Positions 43,961 through 53,797 of a DNA stretch of 64,000 nucleotides are shown piece after piece. The stretch lies in assembly GCA_018402085.1 (NCBI GenBank), contig JAGYJM010000002.1, positions 2,170,001 to 2,234,000 on the forward strand, in the 5' to 3' direction. Both the position numbers and the translations under genes were made by a program. Source of the DNA: Flavobacteriales bacterium. GTDB lineage: Bacteria > Bacteroidota > Bacteroidia > Flavobacteriales_D > Sanyastnellaceae. The notes below the pieces were generated by a model. It had not been told where the DNA came from, did no database searches, and saw nothing but the letters and a program-made list of their open reading frames with translations. The stretch's first letter is position 1, and the number at the start of each line of letters is the position of its first letter.

Positions 43961-44185
43961 CAATGGCTGGAATAATTTACGGATGCGCGTAGCGCATCCC
44001 TCTCTATTCCCTGATTCCAACGATCCGCGACCCCCGATCCGCGACCCCCGATCCCCGATCCCCGATCCCCGATCAACTTCACCATTCGTTAACACAAATC
44101 CCGTCGAACAAGTCAAATTCTCTTGTATATTCAACACATGCTGATTCACCTGAATGACATACAACCTATGCATTCGGTCGGTTCC

Positions 44186-44223
<38 letters not shown>

Positions 44224-44533
44224 AAAGTGAAAATGAGAGTAAAAGGAGAAGGAGGAAACGGGGTCACCGTTGCGCCGCAATCCGGATGGCTATCGGGATG
44301 CGGTCTCAGGGTAACGTCGCATTTATGCGGCTGCGCAGAGACCCGTTCATTCGATCAAAACCCGAATGGCAACACGTAGCAGCCCACTTTACTTAAGGGC
44401 GCCTGCCCGAATCTCTCTTTCACCTTTGCTTTTGGCAAAACCTTCTTTACCTTAAAGCACGTTTACCGCGCACGAAAGCGCGGTGGTCAATGGGCAGCCT
44501 GATGCCTGAAATCAATTATCAAAATTTCTCGCT

Positions 44534-45514
44534 TTGAAAAGTGTTTTGTTAGTTAGCGCATACTGTGTATGCTCCTTAATGTTGAATGCCCAAGAAGGTA
44601 ATCTTGTACCGAATCCTAGTTTTGAAGAATACCTCACTTGTCCTCAAAGTACGGGTGAACTTCAAATACAAGTGATCGATTGGTTTTCGTGGCAAGAGTC
44701 ACCAGACTTCTTTCATGTGTGCAACAACGATGGACTCGGTACTGCAGGAGTTCCTGATAACGCATTAGGCAACCAACTCCCAGTGCACGGTGATGGATAC
44801 GCTGGGCTATTCACTTTTGTGGATCCATTTCCTAACGGAAGAGAATATATTACTGCTGAATTATTAGAACCTCTGACCACCGGAGAAGATTACTACCTCA
44901 TGTTTTATGTTTCACCTCATGACGGGGGGAGTATTGAAGACCGTTTATGCTACAGTAATAATATTGGGCTTAGATTCTTCAAAAACCCACCATATCAGAC
45001 GACGCCACCTAGTAACATTTTTACGCCTGATAATTTCGCACACCTAAACTCTACGCAGATCATTGACAATACAGAAGAATGGCTGCTGCTAGAGGGTTGG
45101 TTTACAGCAGACGATGATTATAACTGGATCGGCATTGGGAACTTTTTTGACGATGTTAATACTCAAACTTTACAAGATAATGAAAATGGACTTTGTTGGT
45201 GTCATTTCTTCATCGATAATGTTTGCGTGGCAACTGACCCCAATGAATGTGATTACCTCTTGAGTATTGCAAAAGAGACGCAAATGGAGAACATCATTGT
45301 CTACCCCAATCCGGCATCGAGTATTCTCAACATTGGCGGTTATCGTGGCATGGTAGACCTTAGCATTTTCTCAATGGATGGACAACTCGTTCTATCGAAG
45401 AATCAAGTGAGCTCTAGTAACAGCGTGAATATCGAGACTTTACCTAAAGGAGTGTACATGGTTAGCATCTCTAACGATCACTTAAAAAGCGAGCATGTAA
45501 TTATCAAACAATGA
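44534..45514 (+). CDS. T9SS-sorted secreted protein, cassette gene A1
   Basis: A 326-residue exported protein. The start is a TTG at 44534; an in-frame stop lies just upstream, and residues 1-19 then form a good signal peptide (KSVLLVSAYCVCSLMLNAQ). The domain after it (NLVPNPSFEEYLTCP, EYITAELLEPLTTGEDYYLMFYVS in parts, CYSNNIGLRFF, FIDNVCVA) is the galactose-binding-like, gliding-type module common in Bacteroidota surface proteins. The C-terminal T9SS type A domain starts near IIVYPNPASSILNI. The stop overlaps the B1 start (ATGA). The first 75 residues equal A2; the rest differs strongly. Confidence 0.9.
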   Translation: MKSVLLVSAYCVCSLMLNAQEGNLVPNPSFEEYLTCPQSTGELQIQVIDWFSWQESPDFFHVCNNDGLGTAGVPDNALGNQLPVHGDGYAGLFTFVDPFPNGREYITAELLEPLTTGEDYYLMFYVSPHDGGSIEDRLCYSNNIGLRFFKNPPYQTTPPSNIFTPDNFAHLNSTQIIDNTEEWLLLEGWFTADDDYNWIGIGNFFDDVNTQTLQDNENGLCWCHFFIDNVCVATDPNECDYLLSIAKETQMENIIVYPNPASSILNIGGYRGMVDLSIFSMDGQLVLSKNQVSSSNSVNIETLPKGVYMVSISNDHLKSEHVIIKQ

Positions 45515-47700
45515 AAAATCGAATAATTGTTCTGATCGTTTCAACAATGTTGAGCATACTATGCACCAAAAAAAGCGATGCACAGATCACTGGACTGAAT
45601 AATAATACTCTTTTTGGTGCTTTTGTCGGATTCAATGGTGCACAAGACCTCGAATTCCGAACAAACGACATCACACGAATGCAACTGATGCAAACCGGCT
45701 CAAGCCTGATCAACACCTACACGGTGAATACCAGTGGTAATCTTGGCTTAAGCGCAGACCCGACGTTCTTCACCACCGGGCTTGAAACACCGTTTTCTCT
45801 GCTTCACCTGAACGGAGACAATTTTCTAGGTTCGCCGCAGCAAAGTGGTTTCCGCGGTTGGATGCGCTATGGTATTGTGAGCACGCACAACCAAGACCTC
45901 ATGTTTATCGGGCAAAAGCGTAATAGCGACGATGTTACCGATGCTGTAATCGCATGGGCTGACAACGGTGCCGGACCTTCAGGGCCTGACAACCTTACCT
46001 TCGTTTACACGGCTGGTGATGGTTCGGGCTCAGGAGCCTTGAGTGATGATGGTCTTGAGTGCGCGCGTATGACAGCTGAAGGGAGAACAGGTATTGGTAC
46101 GCTGTGGACTAACACCTTTCAACCCAAAAGGCGACTTGATGTTATCGGTAACGATACCCTCCCGCAGTTCCGCATTACCCATCAGCGCTCTACTTCTTCA
46201 ATTCTTGGAAAATATGCTGATTTCGAAGTCAGCCCAGAAGGTCATCTTCACGTTCTACCCTACAACTCTTTAGCTGACGATTCAGTCAACCGAAATATGG
46301 CGCTCGGCTTTCTGTCACCATTTGACGCACCAACAGAGAAACTTGATGTCATGGGTACAGCGAGGCTAAGAGTGATGCCTAATGATACAGCCGACGTTCT
46401 AATCACAGGTGTTGAGCAAAACGCAGAAGGCGATTACCAATTGAACTATTTAGCATTTCCCGGAGATGATGGTGTTACTCTTCTTGGTGATGGTACATGG
46501 GGCGATCCCTTTTGTGAATGGAACCAAGTCAACAATGCCGGAAGTGATGACCTTGTAATGGGCTATACTGGTGCGTGTAACGAAGGACGTGTTGGAATTG
46601 GGGTTGACAACCCTGACGCTAAATTGTCTGTGCTACGCACAGAAACGACCGAAGACAACGTAGCAACCACTATCAGAGCAATCGGAGGTGAAGATGTTAC
46701 AGGTCTAGTTGTTCAGGCAAACGCCGTTGGAGCGCCTTGGTCGCCCTTTGTTTACGGAGTCAACACACGTACAGTCGGTGATGACACTTTCGGGGATGTT
46801 TATGGTTCAAATAATATTGCACAGAGAGGTAAAAACGTAACAGGGGTTTATGGAAATGCAAGTCTAGGGATTACTCAAAACGTTGGAGCCGCCGGAGTTG
46901 CAATCGGGACAATAGGTATCAGACGTATCGGTGTCTACGGTGAGGGAGCTACAGCAGCGGGCTATTTCACGAGCACAATCGTCTATGGATCTCCATTGAC
47001 TTTTTCAGATGCACAATTCAAATCAGACATCAATGATATTGACACCGGCCTTGATGTAATCATGGAGTTAAAACCACGGCAGTATACATTCAACCAAGAA
47101 GAGTATAGCTACATGAACCTTCCTTCAGGTCAACACTTTGGATTTATTGCTCAGGAATTAGAAAATGTCTTACCTGACGCCGTTGAAGAAGTCAGCAAGC
47201 CTGAAATCAAAGACCCTGAAACAGGTGACGTCGTATCACCTGCCCTTGACCACCTCGCCGTCAATTACCAGGAGATCATTCCGATTCTTGTGAAAGCCAC
47301 CCAAGAACAACAAGCCACCATCGAGCAGTTGCAAAGCGACCTCGCTGACCTGCAGGCTCAAGTAGCGGCATGTTGTGAAGCAAAATCTGCGAACGGTCAA
47401 GGCATGGGGCAGTCGGATTTCAACCTCGAAGTACTGCCTACACCTTCAGACCTGAAGCAGAACTACCCGAATCCATTTGCTCAGCAGACTACCATTCAAT
47501 ACACCATAGGGTGCGACTGCAAGGCGGAGATCGTGGTCTACGACCAATCCGGTCGCATGATTGCCACCCTGGTAAGTGGCGCTGCAGAACCAGGTACCTA
47601 TTCAGTGAACTGGGATGCCTCTAACCTCGAAAGCGGCATCTACTTCTACACCCTCATAGTTGACGGACAAGAGTTCGTGAAGCGAGCAGTGAAAATTTGA
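45511..47700 (+). CDS. Tail-fibre-like protein with S74 chaperone and T9SS domain, cassette gene B1
   Basis: A 729-residue exported protein: signal peptide to about residue 24, a long beta-rich passenger with GIGVDNPDAKLSVL and RLDVIGNDTLPQFRI-type stem segments, a glycine-rich trimer-like part, then an endosialidase-type intramolecular chaperone (Peptidase S74) at about 499-620. The chaperone's Ser499-Asp500 and Lys504 fit the self-cleavage motif S-D-x-x-x-K. A coiled coil (ATQEQQATIEQLQSDLADLQ) follows and the C-terminal T9SS type A domain begins at about 655 (LKQNYPNPFAQQTTIQY). Probably a trimeric surface fibre. Translationally coupled to A1. Confidence 0.92.
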   Translation: MKNRIIVLIVSTMLSILCTKKSDAQITGLNNNTLFGAFVGFNGAQDLEFRTNDITRMQLMQTGSSLINTYTVNTSGNLGLSADPTFFTTGLETPFSLLHLNGDNFLGSPQQSGFRGWMRYGIVSTHNQDLMFIGQKRNSDDVTDAVIAWADNGAGPSGPDNLTFVYTAGDGSGSGALSDDGLECARMTAEGRTGIGTLWTNTFQPKRRLDVIGNDTLPQFRITHQRSTSSILGKYADFEVSPEGHLHVLPYNSLADDSVNRNMALGFLSPFDAPTEKLDVMGTARLRVMPNDTADVLITGVEQNAEGDYQLNYLAFPGDDGVTLLGDGTWGDPFCEWNQVNNAGSDDLVMGYTGACNEGRVGIGVDNPDAKLSVLRTETTEDNVATTIRAIGGEDVTGLVVQANAVGAPWSPFVYGVNTRTVGDDTFGDVYGSNNIAQRGKNVTGVYGNASLGITQNVGAAGVAIGTIGIRRIGVYGEGATAAGYFTSTIVYGSPLTFSDAQFKSDINDIDTGLDVIMELKPRQYTFNQEEYSYMNLPSGQHFGFIAQELENVLPDAVEEVSKPEIKDPETGDVVSPALDHLAVNYQEIIPILVKATQEQQATIEQLQSDLADLQAQVAACCEAKSANGQGMGQSDFNLEVLPTPSDLKQNYPNPFAQQTTIQYTIGCDCKAEIVVYDQSGRMIATLVSGAAEPGTYSVNWDASNLESGIYFYTLIVDGQEFVKRAVKI

Positions 47701-47728
47701 ACAACGAATCACTATAACCGAAAGCAAA

Positions 47729-47759
47729 GCGCCGCATCCTTGCGGCGCCTGCTTTTTTT
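47729..47759 (+). terminator. Terminator of cassette gene B1
   Basis: GCGCCGC-ATCCTT-GCGGCGC then ctg and eight T. Confidence 0.88.
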
Positions 47760-47773
47760 TAGTGATGGCATTC

Positions 47774-48192
47774 GATAGGGACGGCATCCTGGCGTCCGTG
47801 AATGTTCGGGTTACGGGTATCGCCGTTTACACGGATAGGGACGCCAACCCGGTGTCCGAGAATGTTCGGGTTACGAGAATCACCGTTAACACGGATAGGG
47901 ACGCCAACCTGGCGTCCGGGAATGTTCGGGTCACGGCAATCACCGTTTACACGGATAGGGACGGCCTTCCAGCCGTCCGTGAATGTTCGGTTCACCAGAA
48001 TCACCGTTAACACGGATAGGGACGCCAACCTGGCGTCCGGGAATGTTCGGGTCACGTCAATCACCGTTAACACGGATAGGGACGCCAACCTGGCGTCCGG
48101 GAATGTTCGCGTCACGTCAATCACCGTTAACACGGATAGGGACGCCATCCTGGCGTCCGGGAATGTTCGGGTCATGGGAATCGCCGTTTACC
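47774..48192. repeat. 60-bp palindromic mosaic repeat, array B (7 units)
   Basis: Same unit and orientation as array A, immediately after the B1 terminator. The first units are more degenerate (ccaacccggtgtccgag). Confidence 0.95.
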
Positions 48193-48336
48193 GCAAAGAG
48201 GAACACCTTCTAGAAAAGAAACCTTGTGCATACGTGAAAACGAGTATCGTTGCGGATACCCGGACGCCTGGGAGGCGTCCCTATCCGTGAATACCAAAGG
48301 ATATTAGGGCGCAATGATGCGCCCCCGTCACTCCCT
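48193..48336. repeat. Conserved tail of array B
   Basis: Shortened version of the array A tail, from gcaaagaggaacaccttctag to GGGCGCAatgaTGCGCCC. Confidence 0.88.
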
Positions 48337-48643
48337 CTATGTTCCCTGATTCCAACGATCCTCCATCCCCGATCCAAGATCCAAGATGCCCGATCCCCGA
48401 TCCCCGATCCGCCATCAAATCCACTTCATTCGGCGATTTACGGATGCGCGTAGCGCATCCCTCTCTATTCCCAGTTTCCAGCAATCCTCCAATCCCTGAT
48501 CCGCGATCCCCGATCCCCGATCTCCGGTCAAATCCACTTCATTCGGCGATTTACGGATGCGCGTAGCGCATCCCTCTCTATTCCCTGATTCCAACGATCC
48601 GCGACCCCCGATCCCCGATCCCCGATCCCCGATCAACTTCACC
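48337..48643. repeat. gatcccc-type simple repeats and GGATGCGC hairpins
   Basis: Runs of cgatccccgatcc and relatives, with two copies of a block that contains ttcattcggcgatttacGGATGCGCgtaGCGCATCC. No gene. Similar blocks are at 43980-44085 and 53390-53575. Confidence 0.85.
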
Positions 48644-48745
48644 ATTCGTTAACACAAATCCCGTCGAACAAGTCAAATTCTCTTGTATATTCAACACATG
48701 CTGATTCACCTGAATGACATACAACCTATGCATTCGGTCGGTTCC

Positions 48746-48795
<50 letters not shown>

Positions 48796-49105
48796 AAAGT
48801 GAAAATGAGAGTAAAAGGAGAAGGAGGAAACGGGGTCACCGTTGCGCCGCAATCCGGATGGCTATCGGGATGCGGTCTCAGGGTAACGTCGCATTTATGC
48901 GGCTGCGCAGAGACCCGTTCATTCGATCAAAACCCGAATGGCAACACGTAGCAGCCCACTTTACTTAAGGGCGCCTGCCCGAATCTCTCTTTCACCTTTG
49001 CTTTTGGCAAAACCTTCTTTACCTTAAAGCACGTTTACCGCGCACGAAAGCGCGGTGGTCAATGGGCAGCCTGATGCCTGAAATCAATTATCAAAATTTC
49101 TCGCT

Positions 49106-50086
49106 TTGAAAAGTGTTTTGTTAGTTAGCGCATACTGTGTATGCTCCTTAATGTTGAATGCCCAAGAAGGTAATCTTGTACCGAATCCTAGTTTTGAAGA
49201 ATACCTCACTTGTCCTCAAAGTACGGGTGAACTTCAAATACAAGTGATCGATTGGTTTTCGTGGCAAGAGTCACCAGACTTCTTTCATGTGTGCAACAAC
49301 GATGGACTCGGTACTGCAGGAGTTCCTGATAATGCATGGGGCAGTCAACCTCCTGTTCAAGGCAACGCTTATGCTGGTTTTTTCACCTACCACGATACAT
49401 TCGAGGATGCTCGAGAATATCCAGCAGCAGAGTTGACCCAACCCCTCGACATTGGACAAAATTACTACGTAATGTTCTATACATCTCCATATGACGGTGG
49501 AGTATTCCTTGATCAGCACTGCTTTAGTAATAATATCGGTCTCCGCTTCTTTAAAGATCCAGTCTATCAAACCACACCACCTAGTACTATTCTCGCACCA
49601 GATAATTTCGCGCATTTTAATACTATCGAAATCATTGATAGTACTGAGGACTGGACCTTGATTGAAGGTTGGTTTACAGCAGACGATGATTATAACTGGG
49701 TGTGTCTGGGTAATTTCTATGACGACTCTAATACTGCAACTATTGAAGCTAATGACAATGGCTACTGTTATGGTATTTACTACATTGACAATGTTTGTGT
49801 AGCGACCGATCCTGAGGAATGTGAATACTTGCTGAACGTAGAGGACAAGCCTGATTTATCGGGCATTTACCTTTACCCAAACCCCGCTTCGAACACCTTG
49901 CGTTTCGCAGGCTACAGCGGGCATTTAGATCTAGAAATATTCTCCACTGAGGGAAGGCTTGTATTTTCCGAAAAGCAACTTTCTCAGAATTCTACCGTGA
50001 ATATCGAACTATTATCAACAGGGGCATACATAGCTATTCTTTCTAACGACCACTTTCACAGCGAACATATTCTTATTAAAAGATGA
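49106..50086 (+). CDS. T9SS-sorted secreted protein, cassette gene A2
   Basis: A 326-residue paralogue of A1 with the same TTG start, signal peptide and first 75 residues. From residue 76 (NAWGSQPPVQGNAYAG) the sequence is clearly different but alignable without large gaps (EYPAAELTQPLDIGQNYYVMF, CFSNNIGLRFFKDP, YIDNVCVATDPEECEYLL). It ends in a T9SS type A domain (IYLYPNPASNTLRFAG). The stop overlaps the B2 start. Same domain reading and same uncertainty on function as A1. Equal length despite divergence suggests functional constraint on the fold. Confidence 0.9.
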   Translation: MKSVLLVSAYCVCSLMLNAQEGNLVPNPSFEEYLTCPQSTGELQIQVIDWFSWQESPDFFHVCNNDGLGTAGVPDNAWGSQPPVQGNAYAGFFTYHDTFEDAREYPAAELTQPLDIGQNYYVMFYTSPYDGGVFLDQHCFSNNIGLRFFKDPVYQTTPPSTILAPDNFAHFNTIEIIDSTEDWTLIEGWFTADDDYNWVCLGNFYDDSNTATIEANDNGYCYGIYYIDNVCVATDPEECEYLLNVEDKPDLSGIYLYPNPASNTLRFAGYSGHLDLEIFSTEGRLVFSEKQLSQNSTVNIELLSTGAYIAILSNDHFHSEHILIKR

Positions 50087-52281
50087 AAAATATTGTAACA
50101 TTTATCGCGTTAACTCTCTTGATTCTCTTTTCAAGTGAATCGGTTTATTGTCAAGCTACGAATCCTAACAATAATACTGCTTTGGGCGCATTCTTAGGGT
50201 TCAACGGCTCACAAGACCTCGAATTCCGAACAAACGACATCACACGAATGCAACTGATGCAAACCGGCTCAAGCCTGATCAACACCTACACGGTGAATAC
50301 CAGTGGTAATCTTGGCTTAAGCGCAGACCCGACGTTCTTCACCACCGGGCTTGAAACACCGTTTTCTCTGTTGCACCTGAACGGCGACAATTTTCTAGGT
50401 TCGCCGCAGCAAAGTGGGTTCCGTGGTTGGATGCGCTATGGTATTGTGAGCACGCACAACCAAGACCTCATGTTTATCGGGCAAAAGCGTAATAGCGACG
50501 ATGTTACCGATGCTGTAATCGCATGGGCTGACAACGGTGCCGGACCTTCAGGGCCTGACAACCTTACCTTCGTTTACACGGCTGGTGATGGTTCGGGCTC
50601 AGGAGCCTTGAGTGATGATGGTCTTGAGTGCGCGCGTATGACAGCTGAAGGGAGAACAGGTATTGGTACGCTGTGGACTAACACCTTTCAACCCAAAAGG
50701 CGACTTGATGTTATCGGTAACGATACCCTCCCGCAGTTCCGCATTACCCATCAGCGCTCTACTTCTTCAATTCTTGGAAAATATGCTGATTTCGAAGTCA
50801 GCCCAGAAGGTCATCTTCACGTTCTACCCTACAACTCTTTAGCTGACGATTCAGTCAACCGAAATATGGCGCTCGGCTTTCTGTCACCATTTGACTCACC
50901 AACAGAGAAACTTGATGTAATGGGCACTGCGAGGCTAAGAGTGATGCCTGATTCAATTCCTCCCAATGTAGTCATAACTGGTGTTGAGCAAAACGCAGAA
51001 GGCGATTACCAATTGAATTACCTCTCCTTTTCTGGAAACGGTGGAGAAGCCTTAGGTGGAGATGGTACATGGGTTGATATTTCAGGAAGTGGTTGCGAAT
51101 GGAACGAAGTCACCAACGGAACCAATGATGATTTAGTAATGGGGTATGCAGGTGCTTGCAATGAAGGGCGCACAGGGATTGGGGTTGACAACCCTGACGC
51201 TAAATTGTCTGTGCTACGCACAGAAACGACCGAAGACAACGTAGCAACCACTATCAGAGCAATCGGAGGTGAAGATGTTACAGGTCTAGTTGTTCAGGCA
51301 AACGCCGTTGGAGCGCCTTGGTCGCCCTTTGTTTACGGAGTCAACACACGTACAGTCGGTGATGACACTTTCGGGGATGTTTATGGTTCAAATAATATTG
51401 CACAGAGAGGTAAAAACGTAACAGGGGTTTATGGAAATGCAAGTCTAGGGATTACTCAAAACGTTGGAGCCGCCGGAGTTGCAATCGGGACAATAGGTAT
51501 CAGACGTATCGGTGTCTACGGTGAGGGAGCTACAGCAGCTGGCTATTTCACGAGCACAATCGTCTATGGATCTCCATTGACTTTTTCAGATGCACAATTC
51601 AAATCAGACATCAATGATATTGACACCGGCCTTGATGTAATCATGGAGTTAAAACCACGGCAGTATACATTCAACCAAGAAGAGTATAGCTACATGAATC
51701 TTCCTTCAGGTCAACACTTTGGATTTATTGCTCAGGAATTAGAAAATGTCTTACCTGACGCCGTTGAAGAAGTCAGCAAGCCTGAAATCAAAGACCCTGA
51801 AACAGGTGACGTCGTATCACCTGCCCTTGACCACCTCGCCGTCAATTACCAGGAGATCATTCCGATTCTTGTGAAAGCCACCCAAGAACAACAAGCCACC
51901 ATCGAGCAGTTGCAAAGCGACCTCGCTGACCTGCAGGCCCAAGTAGCGGCATGTTGTGAAGCAAAATCTGCGAACGGTCAAGGCATGGGGCAGTCGGATT
52001 TCAACCTCGAAGTACTGCCTACACCTTCAGACCTAAAGCAGAACTACCCGAATCCATTTGCGCAGCAGACTACCATTCAATACACCATCGGTTGTGCATG
52101 CAAGGCGGAGATCGTGGTCTACGACCAATCCGGTCGCATGATTGCCACCCTTGTCAGCGGCTCTGCCGAGCCCGGCGCCTATTCTGTGAACTGGGATGCC
52201 TCTAACCTCGAAAGCGGTATTTACTTCTACACCCTCATCGTTGACGGACAAGAGTTCGTGAAGCGAGCAGTGAAAATTTGA
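50083..52281 (+). CDS. Tail-fibre-like protein with S74 chaperone and T9SS domain, cassette gene B2
   Basis: A 732-residue paralogue of B1. The signal peptide region (first about 40 residues) differs. From QDLEFRTNDITRMQLMQ on, it is identical for about 240 residues. A divergent patch lies at about 290-355 (PDSIPPNVVITGVEQNAEGD; GTWVDISGSGCEWNEV), and it is again almost identical to the end. The S74 motif Ser-Asp-x-x-x-Lys is at about 502-507, followed by the coiled coil and T9SS domain. It is expected to form surface fibres with the same C-terminal processing as B1. Confidence 0.92.
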   Translation: MKNIVTFIALTLLILFSSESVYCQATNPNNNTALGAFLGFNGSQDLEFRTNDITRMQLMQTGSSLINTYTVNTSGNLGLSADPTFFTTGLETPFSLLHLNGDNFLGSPQQSGFRGWMRYGIVSTHNQDLMFIGQKRNSDDVTDAVIAWADNGAGPSGPDNLTFVYTAGDGSGSGALSDDGLECARMTAEGRTGIGTLWTNTFQPKRRLDVIGNDTLPQFRITHQRSTSSILGKYADFEVSPEGHLHVLPYNSLADDSVNRNMALGFLSPFDSPTEKLDVMGTARLRVMPDSIPPNVVITGVEQNAEGDYQLNYLSFSGNGGEALGGDGTWVDISGSGCEWNEVTNGTNDDLVMGYAGACNEGRTGIGVDNPDAKLSVLRTETTEDNVATTIRAIGGEDVTGLVVQANAVGAPWSPFVYGVNTRTVGDDTFGDVYGSNNIAQRGKNVTGVYGNASLGITQNVGAAGVAIGTIGIRRIGVYGEGATAAGYFTSTIVYGSPLTFSDAQFKSDINDIDTGLDVIMELKPRQYTFNQEEYSYMNLPSGQHFGFIAQELENVLPDAVEEVSKPEIKDPETGDVVSPALDHLAVNYQEIIPILVKATQEQQATIEQLQSDLADLQAQVAACCEAKSANGQGMGQSDFNLEVLPTPSDLKQNYPNPFAQQTTIQYTIGCACKAEIVVYDQSGRMIATLVSGSAEPGAYSVNWDASNLESGIYFYTLIVDGQEFVKRAVKI

Positions 52282-52309
52282 ACAACGAATCACTATAACC
52301 GAAAGCAAA

Positions 52310-52340
52310 GCGCCGCATCCTTGCGGCGCCTGCTTTTTTT
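52310..52340 (+). terminator. Terminator of cassette gene B2
   Basis: GCGCCGC-ATCCTT-GCGGCGC then ctg and seven T. Same as after B1. Confidence 0.88.
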
Positions 52341-52352
52341 AGTGATGGCATT

Positions 52353-53198
52353 CGATAGGGACGCCATCCTGGCGTCCGGGAATGTTCGGGTCACGGCAAT
52401 CACCGTTAACACGGATAGGGACGCCAACCTGGCGTCCGTGAATGTTCGGTTCACCAGAATCACCGTTAACACGGATAGGGACGCCAACCTGGCGTCCGAG
52501 AATGTTCGGGTTACGGGTATCGCCGTTTACACGGATAGGGACGGCATCCTGGCGTCCGAGAATGTTCGGGTTACGTCAATCACCGTTTACACGGATAGGG
52601 ACGCCAACCTGGCGTCCAAGAATGTTCGGGTTACCCGAATCGCCGTTAACACGGATAGGGACGCCAACCTGGCGTCCGGGAATGTTCGGGTCACGGCAAT
52701 CACCGTTTACACGGAGAGGGACGCCATCCTGGCGTCCGGGAATATTCGGGTTACCCGAATCGCCGTTAACACGGATAGGGACGCCATCCTGGCGTCCGGG
52801 AATGTTCGGGTTACCCGAATCACCGTTAACACGGATAGGGACGCCAACCTGGCGTCCGGGAATTTCCGGACTACGAGAATCACCGTTTACACGGATTAGG
52901 GACGCCAACCTGGCGTCCGTGAATGTTCGGTTCACGGGAATCGCCGTTTACACGGATAGGGACGCCAACCTGGCGTCCGTGAATGTTCGGTTCACGGGAA
53001 TCGCCGTTTACACGGATAGGGACGCCATCCTGGCGTCCGTGAATGTTCGCGTCACGAGAATCACCGTTTACACGGATAGGGACGCCAACCTGGCGTCCGG
53101 GAATGTTCGGGTCACGTCAATCACCGTTAACACGGATAGGGACGCCATCCTGGCGTCCGGGAATGTTCGGGTTACCCGAATCGCCGTTAACACGGATT
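52353..53198. repeat. 60-bp palindromic mosaic repeat, array C (14 units)
   Basis: Same unit and orientation as arrays A and B; one unit has an extra t (cacggattagggacg, near 52894). The end is identical to that of array A (cgttaacacggattcgcatc). Confidence 0.95.
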
Positions 53199-53371
53199 CG
53201 CATCACGAGAATCTCTGTTTACACAAAGGGGAACACCTTCTAGAAAAGAAACCTTGTGCATACGTGAAATCGAGTATCGTTGCGGATACCCGGACGCCTG
53301 GGAGGCGTCCCTATCCGTGAATACCAAAGGATGTTAGGGCGCAATGATGCGCCCCCATCACTCTCTCTATG
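53199..53371. repeat. Conserved tail of array C
   Basis: Nearly identical to the array A tail, but no gene A/B pair follows it. Confidence 0.9.
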
Positions 53372-53667
53372 TTCCCTGATTCCAACGATCCTCCATCCCC
53401 GATCCAAGATCCAAGATGCCCGATCCCCGATCCCCGATCTCCGGTCAAATTCACTTCATTCGGCGATTTACGGATGCGCGTGGCGCATCCCTCTCTGTTC
53501 CCAGATTCTAACGATCCTCCATCCAAGATCCCCGATCCGCCATCCCCGATCCCAACCCCAGGCGTGCGAGTCCTCTAAAACAGGAATTCTTACACATTGG
53601 TTGCTTTTCCGCCTTGGATTGTTAAAAAACTTTGAGTGAGAGACTTAGGTACAGAAAACAGAAATCC
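53372..53667. other. Intergenic region with simple repeats
   Basis: gatccaag/cgatcccc repeats and one GGATGCGC-gtg-GCGCATCC hairpin up to about 53570, then unremarkable sequence. No gene seen before 53678. Confidence 0.7.
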
Positions 53668-53675
53668 TACATTTG
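53668..53675 (+). promoter_or_regulatory. -7 element TACATTTG before the small ORF
   Basis: Exact TAnnTTTG match, with TTAG (53645-53648) 19 bases upstream at the -33 position. The ATG of the small ORF is 3 bases after it. Confidence 0.45.
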
Positions 53676-53677
53676 GA

Positions 53678-53788
53678 ATGGGACGAAAGAGCCGTTCAAA
53701 TTCAATTTTGACCGATGCTGAATACGAATTCGTCGATTTATTTTGTACATTTGTCGAAGCATTGCGAAACGCCTGCGCTCGAGACTAA
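53678..53788 (+). CDS. Candidate 36-residue small protein upstream of siaB-like gene
   Basis: ATG at 53678, TAA at 53786-53788, 36 residues, basic at the start (MGRKSRSNS) and then acidic/hydrophobic (ILTDAEYEFVDLFCTFVEAL) with an Ala-Cys-Ala end. It lies 9 bases before the siaB-like start and directly after a consensus promoter element. No homologue is recognised. It could be a small regulator, a leader peptide or chance. A second TACATTTG (53746-53753) lies inside it. Confidence 0.4.
   Translation: MGRKSRSNSILTDAEYEFVDLFCTFVEALRNACARD
53746..53753 (+). promoter_or_regulatory. -7 element TACATTTG before the siaB-like gene
   Basis: Exact TAnnTTTG match 44 bases before the siaB-like ATG, inside the small ORF. 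Confidence 0.4.
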
Positions 53789-53797
53789 CACAGTTCC

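Noticed and set aside
48337-48643. Replication origin near dnaB suggested by repeated gatcc motifs
   Set aside because: No DnaA-box cluster or AT-rich unwinding region was seen, and similar motifs appear at three sites within the cassette locus.
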